This document shows positions 47,160 through 57,400 of a stretch of DNA of 64,000 nucleotides, piece after piece (position 1 is the stretch's first letter; the number at the start of each line of letters is the position of its first letter). The position numbers and the translations under genes are program-made. Below the pieces are notes generated by a model that was given only the letters and a program-made list of their open reading frames with translations, had not been told where the DNA came from and did no database searches. Origin of the DNA: Rutidosis leptorrhynchoides (Eukaryota > Streptophyta > Magnoliopsida > Asterales > Asteraceae); assembly GCF_046630445.1 (NCBI RefSeq), contig NC_092335.1, positions 633,444,001 through 633,508,000 on the forward strand, read 5' to 3'.

Positions 47160-47327
47160 TGTGACGCCCCGTATAAAATCATCGTGTACGGTTCATCAAC
47201 AACAGGATCATTACAAGGTCAAACACTATATGCTGTTTGAAAACCAGTTTTGCATTCATAAAAAGATAGCGTTTCACAAAAGATAATGTGCTTCCTATGA
47301 ATAGAAGCGTTAACATAAGTATGTGAC
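47160..47327 (-). repeat. C2: fragment of a C-type LTR
   Basis: The reverse complement ends with GGGGCGTCACA and matches the last about 170 bp of the element C LTR (atcctgttgttgatga, gcatatagtgtttgacc). It is cut by element H exactly after GTGAC. The rest of C2 must lie beyond the window or be lost. Confidence 0.85.
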
Positions 47328-48790
47328 TGATATGCTACTAACGGATGGTTTTATTTGTGCGGTGTCGTTAGGTCGTAGGATGTCCGATTCGGTAGCACAC
47401 ACTGTCTTCGTTTATATATATTTTTGCGGGGCCTAAATTTACTTGTACTTTCTAAGGTGTAGAAGGTGTAAGTTAACCTAGTGTCGTATTTTTATGCTGA
47501 TTAACGAATTGAAGATCAAGTGGATAATTGTCTTTTAGTTAAATTACATGGATAAAAGATAGTAGTTGCTTTTAGCTAAAGGTCCTAAATGCAGAAAAGT
47601 AAATAAAGTGGAAGGATATCCGGAGTATGTAGATCAGGGAAATGTTGACCAAGATATTAGTATTGGGTTAGGGAAAGGTAATTATGCTTATGTTAAGACT
47701 ATGCTTGGAATGATGTAGATGTGGTTGGATGAGCCAATTACACAGACCTACTTGTCTCTGAACTCTCGGAGTTCTCTTTGAGCAGTGAGAAGTATGTCAC
47801 TTGGTCGTATAATTGAAAGGTAACAATACCTCGGAGGTTATCCTCAGTAAAGTACTAGGTTTATTAGTGGGTTAAGCTCTAATCCTAACCCTCGTTATCA
47901 GTTTAGGTAACTGAATAACAACGTGCCGTGTTGATTGAACACTGGTCACAAACGGAAGGAATCCGTCGGTTTAAGTTGGCAAGACCTTAAATGAAAACTA
48001 AGAACCATTCCATCATACTAATGAGATCACAACAATTCAAACATTATACAGCATCACAGTTAATATACTGATAGTAAAGCAGATAGAAACCTAATGAATA
48101 TCCTAACAGTTGATATGACTAAGACCTAGGGCAATAATCAAACAAGAACATGCAATAGGCTTGGGTCATACAGTGAAGGCACTAACTAGATCTTAACAGC
48201 TCCTAAGAGGTCTCTTCGGAATAGTCAATAGGCATACTAGGTCATTCATGTCTCAATTCCTAAGTTCCGTGTCCTAAAAGTGCATTAGATGCCTCTCGGG
48301 AACTCCGGCCATCCGAGTTCATAGAATCTTCAGATATAGTATAACCAGGGGTCTTAATCCTATGAAGTAGCTAATTTCATATAGGTGGACAAGTCCTGAT
48401 CACAACCTAGGTTGGTCAATCCTTAAGATGCTAGCATACAAATCTATCAGACTTCCTAGTTCAGTATTATAACAGTAATCGTACTAAATTAACATAATTA
48501 CGCTAACCCAAACTTCTATCATGGCAACATACAGATTAATTAAGCTATCATGGCAATATCGGAACGCATTATTAAACATAAAAAGTAAGAACACATGTTT
48601 AATACAAAAGACAATCGTTTCGGATAAAAACCTGAAAAGGCCGAAGAAATCTACCCGAGATCGCAGGGACTCGCCGGGATATCCTCCGGAAAATAAAAGC
48701 TAAGCTAACTACTAGTAAAGACTAACTAAAAGCATGAAAATATGAAATGAATTACAAATTGAGTGTGTGTTGGAATGGATGGAGAGAGCC

Positions 48791-48800
48791 CTTTAAATAG
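48791..48800 (-). promoter_or_regulatory. Likely TATA box of the H LTR
   Basis: CTATTTAAAG on the minus strand, directly downstream of the GGCAAGCCGTTT array; the equivalent region is deleted in the G LTR. Confidence 0.5.
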
Positions 48801-48821
48801 GCTCCATTTTTGCCTGCAAAC

Positions 48822-48975
48822 GGCTGGCAAGCCGTTTGGCAGGCTGTATTTGGCAAGCCGTTTACAAGGCAAGCCATTTCTCGAGCCCGTTTGCTGGACC
48901 GTTTGGCAGGCCGTTTGCTATACTGGCAAGCCATTTGGAAAGCCGTATGGCAGGCCGTTTTTGTGCCTAGTGAGC
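48822..48975. repeat. GGCAAGCCGTTT short repeat array upstream of the H TATA box
   Basis: About ten imperfect copies of GGCAAGCCGTTT / GGCAGGCCGTTT in about 150 bp, with variable spacing. GC-rich compared with its surroundings. Confidence 0.85.
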
Positions 48976-49196
48976 CTTGATTCACTAGATCGTAACTTGA
49001 TTTCTTGTCTTTCACCGTTTTCGCTCTAGAATCTTCGTTTTAGCTAAGTTTTACTTGATTCTTTTTGCATCGCCTTCGTAATTACTTGATCTACAAAATC
49101 AACCGAAAAAGCGATAATTTTGCCGACGAGGTTTAAATCTTTATTGTTCTAGGGCTTAATTTAGGGGGTAAAAATGTGACTTTTTGCCCGATATCA

Positions 49197-49490
49197 AATA
49201 TCCCACACTTGGCTTTGCTTGTCCTCAAGCAAAAAGCGGGAATATAAGGATCTTTCTAATAGACTCTCCCTTGCCCCACCCGTAGATCTTTTTATTATGC
49301 CTTCATCAGAAGTCGGCACATCTTTCGAAAGTATTAGAAAAAGTTTCGAGCTTCGATGATTTGGTCGCTAGATTTCAATTGCGTCCATAGTGAAAAAGGC
49401 GTACTTTCCAACTCTCAGATGTAGAGTATACATGATCAGGCTCCTCACTAGCGGATCACTCATATCACTCAAGTGTTTAGGGTGTCCTAT
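49197..49490 (-). other. Element H internal 3' piece with polypurine motif
   Basis: On the minus strand AAGTGTGGGATATT precedes the LTR. The whole piece is an inverted near-copy of 41190-41480 in G (ttgaggacaagcaaagc, gatccgctagtgaggagcct). Non-coding. Confidence 0.85.
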
Positions 49491-50164
49491 TGTAACGGCC
49501 CGGAAAATTTCGACTTAATTTGAACTTGAATCTTCATATGAATTGATATTTCCGACACGATAAGCAAAGTCTGTAATGTTGAGTCTCAAAAATTTTGAAT
49601 TGTTATCATACATTCAATTAACCTTTGGCCATTCCCGACGATTCACGAACATTATTTGAAAATAGATATGTATATATGTATACATATGTGTGTATAATAA
49701 ATTGATAAATGTTAATAAAACATTAAGTGATTTGATTGATATTTCAATAAGTTGATTTAACTTGTGAAACGCTGGTACATAAATGAATTATATCAATTTA
49801 AGTTTTAAAGTGTAAACGTTATGTGATATAACAATTTCTAATATTTAAATGATTTTAAATTATATATAATGAAATTTGAAATATAGTTACTTTTGAAAAA
49901 CTAAATGTTATATTATTAAATAAATATTTCAACTATATATAATATGTACAAATTTATATTTCTAAAGGAAAACATTTATATTTTACAATGTGATAAAAAT
50001 GTAATATTAATTTAGATATAAAACGTTTTGATAATATTATTAATTATATATTAATAAATAACGAGACGATGATTTATAGAAGCAAATGACCAAAACACTC
50101 AAATGTATAAGTTACATTTCAAGTAATATAAATTATGGGTGAATTAAGTCTAATTATTGATAAA

Positions 50165-50298
50165 GGTACACGTCGCGAAACGTAAAGTACAAGATTTCAA
50201 AGCATACGAGAAAACGTTTGAAAAACCGGAACCGAGACATAAACCGATCATCAACGTACAAGTCAACGAAACTAAAATTACAAGTCAACTATGCACAT
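50165..50298 (+). other. Coding-like module in the E LTR, shared with the D LTR
   Basis: About 130 bp aligning with 52346-52492 in D. In one frame both read KVQDFKAY, then FEKPxPRHKP, then xKITSQLCT, and many of the differences are at third codon positions. Neither copy has an ATG in that frame. It lies about 240 bp upstream of the TATA box. Confidence 0.7.
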
Positions 50299-50337
50299 GA
50301 ATATTATATATATATTTATACGCGTATTATACGTACA

Positions 50338-50525
50338 TAGTTTTATACTTTTACTTTACTTTAACTTTACTTTTACTTTACTTTTACTTTAATAATTCAC
50401 TTTAATAATTCATACTTTAATAATTTACTTTAATAATTCATACTTTAATAATTCACTTTAATAATTCATACTTTAATAATTCACTTTAATAATTCATACT
50501 TTAATAATTCACTTTAATAATTCAA
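50338..50525 (+). repeat. Tandem TTTAATAATTCA array upstream of the E TATA box
   Basis: Starts with cttttacttta units, then alternates ctttaataattcac and atactttaataatt for about 150 bp, ending 9 bases before the TATA box at 50534. Confidence 0.9.
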
Positions 50526-50533
50526 AAATCTAT

Positions 50534-50541
50534 TATAAATA
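50534..50541 (+). promoter_or_regulatory. TATA box of the E LTR
   Basis: TATAAATA in the context CTATTATAAATAGAATTC, followed about 30-50 bp later by a likely start region (catagaaacttgaaaat, tctctaaactctctc). Confidence 0.6.
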
Positions 50542-51801
50542 GAATTCAATATGTTTCATTATTTCATAGAAACTTGAAAATATTTTTCTCTAAACTCTCT
50601 CAATCGATTTACATATATATATATATTTACTCCGTATTATTTCAAGATATTATTAGTATACATAAAATACTACGACGGAGTGCTGTCCGAATGATTTTCA
50701 AAATGAGTTTTCGAGTGGGTTAAAGCTAAGGAAATTATGGGTTATAGCTATGGAGGTGATGGGTATGGTTCATGGGTATGCTCGTGAGGTCAAACTAGTG
50801 TTTATCATATCCGTTGTGTCTACGTACCTTTCCTGCAATATTGAATCTCAATATTGATACGTAAGTACTCGTAATTAAATTTTTACATACTAATAGTGTA
50901 TCCCTGACTAGTGCTCGAGAATATAGGATTAGGCATGCTTGTATTTTTGATATTGCCCTTAGTTAGGTTATGTTGAATCTCGAATTAGTTACACCTGCGG
51001 TTGAGATAAGGTATAAGATATGCATGTCGTTGGAAAGCTAGCGAAAAATTAAGAACTTTTCCTTTAGATGTCGAATGGGTTCGATGAACGGATTAAAAGA
51101 TATAGTCAATTGAATTTTTAATATTATTATTAAAAGTGATTATTATTATTATCATTAAAAAGTATTATCATTAAAAATTGTATTTTTTTTTCTATTATTA
51201 TTATCGTTAAAATTTATAATTAGTACTACTATTATTTTTATCATTAAAATAGTTATTAGCATTAATATTATCATAACATTTATTATTATTAGTATTATTA
51301 TAATTAAACTAAGGTTAGTAACACTTAATTATATTTATTAATAAAAGAATTATATTATTTACTCTAGTAAATTTTTTTTTTAAATTATTTAAAAATATAA
51401 AACGACGATATATAAAGTATATATTAATCATGTATAAATTTTGGAAAAACATTTTTGAGTCAAACTGACTTTTGTTGATTTTTGCGTATTAGTCTCGAGC
51501 ATTAGGATTGTGGTACACTATGACCTGACCAAAATCGTTAGACAAATATTGACCAACATATAATTATATATACTTAATATAGGTTCGTGAATCCGAGGCC
51601 AACCCTACTTTTGTTCAAATGACGTCATATGTATTTTTGCTACAGAATACAGTAATGTGAGTTTCATTTGCTCCCTTTTACTCTTTTGCAATATATTTTT
51701 GGGACTGAGAATGCATGCGCAACTTTTACAAACGTTTTACAAAATAGGCACAATTTCATAAAATGACATTCTACGACTGATGTATTTAGGACTGATGTGT
51801 T

Positions 51802-51872
51802 ATTGTGTATACCGGATATCCGAAGAGATCTTAATTATTATTGTGTATACCGGATATCTGAAGAGATCTTAA
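51802..51872 (+). repeat. 33-bp direct repeat in the E LTR
   Basis: attgtgtataccggatatc...gaagagatcttaa occurs at 51802-51834 and 51840-51872 with one mismatch. Confidence 0.9.
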
Positions 51873-52345
51873 ATTATGTTGCATGTATATCATTATTATT
51901 GAATTCCAGTCGCTCCAGCGTATGAATGATTTTTATTTTGCAGATGATTATCCTGCGCATTTAATTAAATGAAATTGATAACGCTAAAAACGAACACATA
52001 TTTCATAGCGTTATTCTTCAAGAAAGACAAGCTTTTAGTTGCAATTGTTCTATTTCCAAGTGATAATTGTTTAATAAATAAGTGCAAAGACGAAAGACGC
52101 AAATCGCTCGAAAATGAAGATTTAAAGACGAAAACGAAGATTTGAAGACAAAAACGACCAAAACGCTCAAAAGAACAAGTTTTTACTCCAAAAGGGTCAA
52201 GTCCTTAATGCATAAATGTAATGAAGCACGAAGATTAAAGAATTAAGGAAAAGTGCCACTAAAGCCATAGTGCACTCAAAAGTGCCACTAAAAGTGAGTT
52301 AAAGACTTGCGCGGATTTTGGGAGTTAAGGAAAAATATTTTTTGT

Positions 52346-52492
52346 GCAAATTACAAGTTGTGGAACGTAAAGTCCAAGATTTTAAAGCGTACAAAAAGGC
52401 GTTCGAGAAACCGGGACCGAGACATAAACCGGGCGTAAACGTACGAGACAATGGTGCGAAAATTACGAGTCAACTATGCACAAGAATAAAAT
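52346..52492 (+). other. Coding-like module in the D LTR, shared with the E LTR
   Basis: Open frame with KVQDFKAYKKAFEKPGPRHK and AKITSQLCT, matching the E module in the same frame. The frame is open from a TTG at 52318 to 52503 but has no ATG. Also present in the 3' LTR at 62598-62744. About 180 bp upstream of the TATA box. Confidence 0.7.
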
Positions 52493-52601
52493 ATAATATA
52501 TAAATAATTATATAAATTATTTATATATTATATTTATTATTAAAATTAAAAATCATGTCGACAAGCTAAAAATCAAAAGATTGTGAGCTGGTATCAGGCC
52601 T

Positions 52602-52648
52602 CATGCGATCGCATGGGTTTAACACCCTCAGGCCATGCGATCGCATGG
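52602..52648 (+). repeat. Two 14-bp perfect palindromes upstream of the D TATA box
   Basis: CATGCGATCGCATG at 52602-52615 and again at 52634-52647 (extended to 16 bp, CCATGCGATCGCATGG), 32 bp apart centre to centre and about 25 bp before the TATA box. The same pair is in the 3' LTR near 62854-62900. Confidence 0.9.
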
Positions 52649-52671
52649 CTTACTGTAGCAGGCCAGAATGC

Positions 52672-52679
52672 TTTAAATA
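52672..52679 (+). promoter_or_regulatory. TATA box of the D 5' LTR
   Basis: TTTAAATA in the context GCTTTAAATAGCCGAG. The 3' LTR copy is at 62924-62931. Confidence 0.6.
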
Positions 52680-54195
52680 GCCGAGTTTCTGTCGAGTTTT
52701 TTATATATTTTTTTTCTTTCTTTTCATTTTTACTCTGCAATAATAAATATAAATTATAATTATTATTATTTTAGTTTAAGTTAAATTTAGTTTGAGTAGT
52801 GTAACGTTTAATTTACGGGTTTTCAAGTCGAATTTCTGTCCGTGTACCGCTACGATTTCAATACCACTTTTTATCTTTTCAACTCGCTGTAAGTCTTTAC
52901 TTTCTCAACTTTGTTATTATTATTTTTACTTATCGTTATTACGCCTTGCCATTATTATTATTGTTATCGAATTTTATATTTATCGTCGTTATTATCGTCG
53001 TTATTATCGTTATTAATTATTATTATTGTTATCCTTTATTATTATTATTATCGTACTCATGTCCACTTTATATAATTTATATTTTTACGCCGTTGTAATG
53101 TCCAACTAAATACCCATAGTGGTGACTAAAATGTAGAACCTCTGGATAAATGGACTAAATAATTTATAATATTACGATGTAACTTTGACTATTTTTAATA
53201 TTGAGTTTAATCACCGACCCACTGTTATATAATTTAATATTTTCACCCCTATCACATAATTTATTAAATTAATGAACGTAAGTTAATTAAATTTACATAA
53301 ATTGTGCTCCAACACTTTAGTGATCTAGACGGACATATGGACAAATTATTGACAACAATTTAGAAGTGTGATCCGGTGGTTTGGGTAATATTATAGTTTA
53401 TATAATCGTGTAATTATAAAAAGGGCGACCGTTATAATTTTGGTATTAGCGAAAGTTAATACCGGGTTAAATCTCAATTTAAATAGTCGGGATATAATTT
53501 AATTCGCTAAAACAAGATCTAACGAAACTTAGATTAAATTTTAGTTAATTAAGACTTTATACAAATCAAAAGATAAAATATAAAGTTATATATAAAAACA
53601 TCGTAATTGGACTTAAAATCGATCCATTAATCCAGAGGGGACATATTTTAGTAGCCACTACCTTACTTTATTTTCTTAAATCTCGCCAATTTCACTTTTT
53701 ACCACGTAGTAAATTTTAATTACTTTTTACTATTTTACCATTTTGTCATTTCTTTATTAAAAACTTTATTTAATAATTTTATGAATTTTATAGTTTAATT
53801 AATAGTTTTAATATTAGTTAAAATTTATTAATATTTATAAGTAGTTTTATTATTTATTATTTTAAAATAAATAGTTTATTTTATATCGTAAATCGTTAAT
53901 CTAGTTAATTTCACTTTTAGTTTTAGTTAAATTTAAATTCTGTTAAAGCCTAATCTAAAACCCCCTTTTTAATAGTTTAATTATTAGCAATTAAAAATCT
54001 TGAAAACGCAATTTCCCTGTGGAACGAACTGGATTTACCAACAAACTATTACTATACGGATAGGACAAAGTTGCCTATATGTGTGAAATCAATCCGAAAT
54101 CATAAAAACACCATATAATCACAACCAATTCGTGTAATAAATTCAATCCAAATCCGTTCAAAATAAAAGGACACGATCGCAACACATCAACTTTT

Positions 54196-54213
54196 TGGCG
54201 CCGCTGCCGGGGA
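54196..54213 (+). promoter_or_regulatory. Element D primer binding site (Asp-tRNA type)
   Basis: TGGCGCCGCTGCCGGGGA a few bases after the 5' LTR. This is the Asp-tRNA type site usual for Athila elements (TGGCGCCGTTGCCGGGGA), with one base different. Confidence 0.88.
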
Positions 54214-54483
54214 GTTGGCAGTTTAAACGGAATAGACGATCTTCTGATTCGTAGTAATAGTTGGATTTGTTAGTGGCTGAGTTGTGGATTTTCCGATTTA
54301 AAGGATCCTGGCTCCCTGCTACATCTTTTGGCTATTCGAAACAGGAATAAAGTCTATTTGTTTAAAGGTTTTTATTTGTTTTTAGTTATTCGATCCTTTC
54401 GTGAAAATTCATTTTCAAGAAAGTTCAATGTTTATATACTTAATAAATAAATCCTTCAAGATTACATACAATTATTCAATTGT
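54214..54483 (+). other. Element D 5' untranslated leader
   Basis: A 270-bp non-coding leader between primer site and the gag-pol ATG. No ORF is supported. Confidence 0.7.
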
Positions 54484-57400
54484 ATGACCCGTTCAGGAAA
54501 ACCTAAACTCGTTATACCTAATCCAGAACCTGAAAGAGACTTGAACAAAAGATTAAAACAAGAAAAACTAAAAAAATTAGGTAGTACTAGTCAATCGAAA
54601 ACGCCGAAAACCAACAAAAAAGATAAACAAGTAGGAAACACTAGTGGTCAACCGGAAATCAAAATTGAAACTGAAACCATCGTCATTAAAGAAGAAATGG
54701 CTGACGAAACACGTGATCCAAATGACCTACCGATGTGGAATACCAGACAAACTACTCCCCCTCTCGCTCTTTCATCTATAAGAAGACCTGAAATTCAGGC
54801 TGATAACTGGGAAGTTAAGGGACAGTTTATGCACATGGTTCGTGAAAACCAATTCGACGGAAGACTTAATAACAATCCGATAGAACATTTAGAAGCTTTT
54901 GAAGATTTATGTGAACTATACAAAACTAAAGATGTTTCTTCAGATGCATTTAAGTTAAGAACTTTTCCATACTCATTAACCGGAGACGCAAAAGCATGGT
55001 TGAAAGCATCAAAACCTGATTCTATCACAACTTTCAACGAATTAAGAGAAAAATTCATTACCAGATTTTTCCCACCTGCAAAAGCAGAAAGGCTTAGAAC
55101 TGAAATCACCACTTTTAAACAAAAGTCGGATGAAACTCTTTATGATGCCTGGGAAAGATTAAAAAGAATGTTACGAAATTGTCCGCAACACGGATTGCAA
55201 AAAGGGCAAATAGTACAAACTTTTTATCGTGGTATTGATGAACATACTCGTGGTATATTAGATTCCTCCGCTGGAGGAGTGTTTATGTACAAATCACCAA
55301 ATCAAGCGTACGACATGTTAGAAGACATGTCAGTTCATACTTTTGAATGGACACCGTCTAGAGATAAACAACCTAGAAGGACGGTGGCAAGCCTTGAAGA
55401 AAATGATGAAAACACAACAACCATAGCTTCACTGTCAAACCAATTCAAAAAGTTTGGAAGAGAAATAGAAAAGCTAAATTCAACAGTCTTAGCATTACAA
55501 GTAGGCTGTGAAATCTGTGGACAGCCACATCTCACGAAAGACTGTGATATCAATGATCGGCCAATGAACTCAATAGCACAAGTTAATTTTATTGCCAATC
55601 AAAGACAAGGAAATTTTCAAGGAGGAAGTTCTGGTTATCAACCTGCAAACCCTGGATATCAAAATCCTGGATATCAAAACCCGAAAAATTTTGCTTTTCA
55701 AAGAAATGGACCACCTGGTTTTTACAATAAAAACCAACCTCCATTTCCACCTCAACAAAATTTCCAACAACAACCGTTACCTCAATTACCATATCAACAA
55801 CAAAATCAAAACACACAGCCAGTAGAGAAGAAATCTAACTTTGAAGAAGTTATGATGAATTTTGTCAAAAGTCAATCAGAAACGAATGAACAAATGAAGA
55901 GACAGATACATCAAGTCCAAACGGGAAACGAGCAAGTGCAAAGAAATCATCAAGCATCAATTCAAAACCTTGAAAGAGATATGGGAAGAATATCCCAATT
56001 GCTTGCTGAAAGGCAATCGGGAACTTTACCATCCAACACACAACCAAACCCTAAAGGTAAGGAAACTCAAAATTCAAGTAATATTTCGCAAGTTAATTCC
56101 ATCACTACGCGAACTGGGTTAACCATTAACCCAGAGATTCCAAAACCTCTCACTCCTATTCATGTTTCACAAGAAAACAAATCCTTGGTGGAAGAAAATA
56201 ACGTGCCAACCACAAGCGCACCTAAAACTCAAAATCAAACACCATTGAAAGTATACAAAACTCCAATTCCATATCCGCAATGTTTGAAGAAAGATAAATT
56301 ACAAGCACAATACAACAAGTTTGCTGACATGATTAAGCAAATTTGTATAAATGTACCGCTTGTAGATGTTCTTGCGGGTATGCCGAATTATGGAAGGTTT
56401 ATCAAAGATCTCATTGCCGACAAAGGAAAATATGCAGAAGTTTCAACCACATTCCTTAATGAGGAATGCTCGGCAATTTTACAAAAACAAAATATGCCAC
56501 CAAAACTTGGAGATCCTGGAAGTTTTATCATTCCTTGTCTGATGGGAGATTCAGTAATGTACGATGCATTAGCTGATTTAGGAGCGAGCATTAATCTTAT
56601 GCCTCACTCCTTGTACTTAAAATTGAACTTAGGTGATTTAAAACCAACAAGGATGTGTATACGATTAGCTGATAGAACTTACAACTATCCTATTGGCATT
56701 GCTAAAAACCTGCCAGTTAAAGTAAATCACTTAATCTTTCCTGCTGATTTCGTTGTTCTTGAAATGGAAGAAGACAGTAAGGTTCCCCTAATTTTAGGGC
56801 GTCCCTTTCTAAATACTGCAGATGCAATTGTACGCGTAAAAGAGAAAAAACTCAGCTTAGGTGTGGGGGAGGATAGAATTATATTGAACATAGATAAAGC
56901 TATGAAACACCCTATGTCTCCTGATGAGGAATGTTTTCAAATAGACATTGTTGATTGTTGTATTGAGGAAGAACTACAAGAATTATTAAATGTCGACACC
57001 TCAGAGTTCACCCCGATGGGTGAAGGTGAAGATTTTGATGTCGATAAAGAGTTAGACGAGCTGTTGAAGGTAGTCACTGATGAAGAATATATAGAAGAAG
57101 AAATTCCCGGGGAAGATGAACCTTTTGAAGAAATTACCGATGGTAATAGGTTCCGGATAAAATCTTCCTTGGAAGAACCACCCACCTTGGAGCTTAAAGA
57201 ACTCCCGGAACATTTGGAGTATGCTTATCTCCAAGGAACGTCACAATTACCCGTAATAATTTCATCAAAACTTTCCGATGACGAAAAGGGTAGGTTAATG
57301 TCTGTTTTAAAAACCCACAAAAAGGCAATTGCTTGGAAAACAACTGATATTCCAGGGATTAACCCTGCTTATTGTACTCACAAGATCCTAATGGAAGAAG

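Larger units (their letters stand above)
47328..49196 (-). repeat. Element H LTR (1869 bp)
   Basis: Runs on the minus strand from TGATATCGGGC (49196) to GTAGCATATCA (47328). The part 48160-49196 aligns with the G LTR in inverted orientation. Contains the array at 48822-48975 and a TATA box at 48791-48800. The overlapping ORFs on both strands at 48752-49029 are products of the repeat array. Confidence 0.88.
47328..49490 (-). mobile_element. Element H: Athila-like element, LTR plus short internal piece
   Basis: Same subfamily as G but on the opposite strand. It has a complete LTR (47328-49196) with TGATAT / ATATCA ends, the polypurine motif, and 294 bp of 3' internal sequence, interrupted at 49490 by the LTR of E. 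Its left flank GTGAC is the candidate target duplication. Confidence 0.88.
49491..51975 (+). repeat. Element E: Tekay-type LTR, interrupted by D
   Basis: Starts TGTAACGGCCCGG at 49491, inserted in H. The part 51584-51770 (ggttcgtgaatccgagg, tttgctcccttttactctt) matches the reverse complement of the A LTR. Contains the conserved box at 51696-51720. Cut at 51975 by element D, so LTR end, primer site and any internal region lie beyond the window. No coding sequence recognised apart from the coding-like module at 50165-50298. Confidence 0.8.
51976..54189 (+). repeat. Element D 5' LTR (2214 bp)
   Basis: Starts TGATAACGC and ends CACATCA. Contains the coding-like module (52346-52492), two palindromes (52602-52648), a TATA box (52672-52679) and TTA/TCG-type microsatellites (52907-53050). 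The small ORFs at 52318-52503 and 52792-53016 occur in both LTRs. Confidence 0.95.

Noticed and set aside
48752..49029. Cysteine-containing ORFs on both strands
   Set aside because: Both are by-products of the GGCAAGCCGTTT repeat array in the H LTR.
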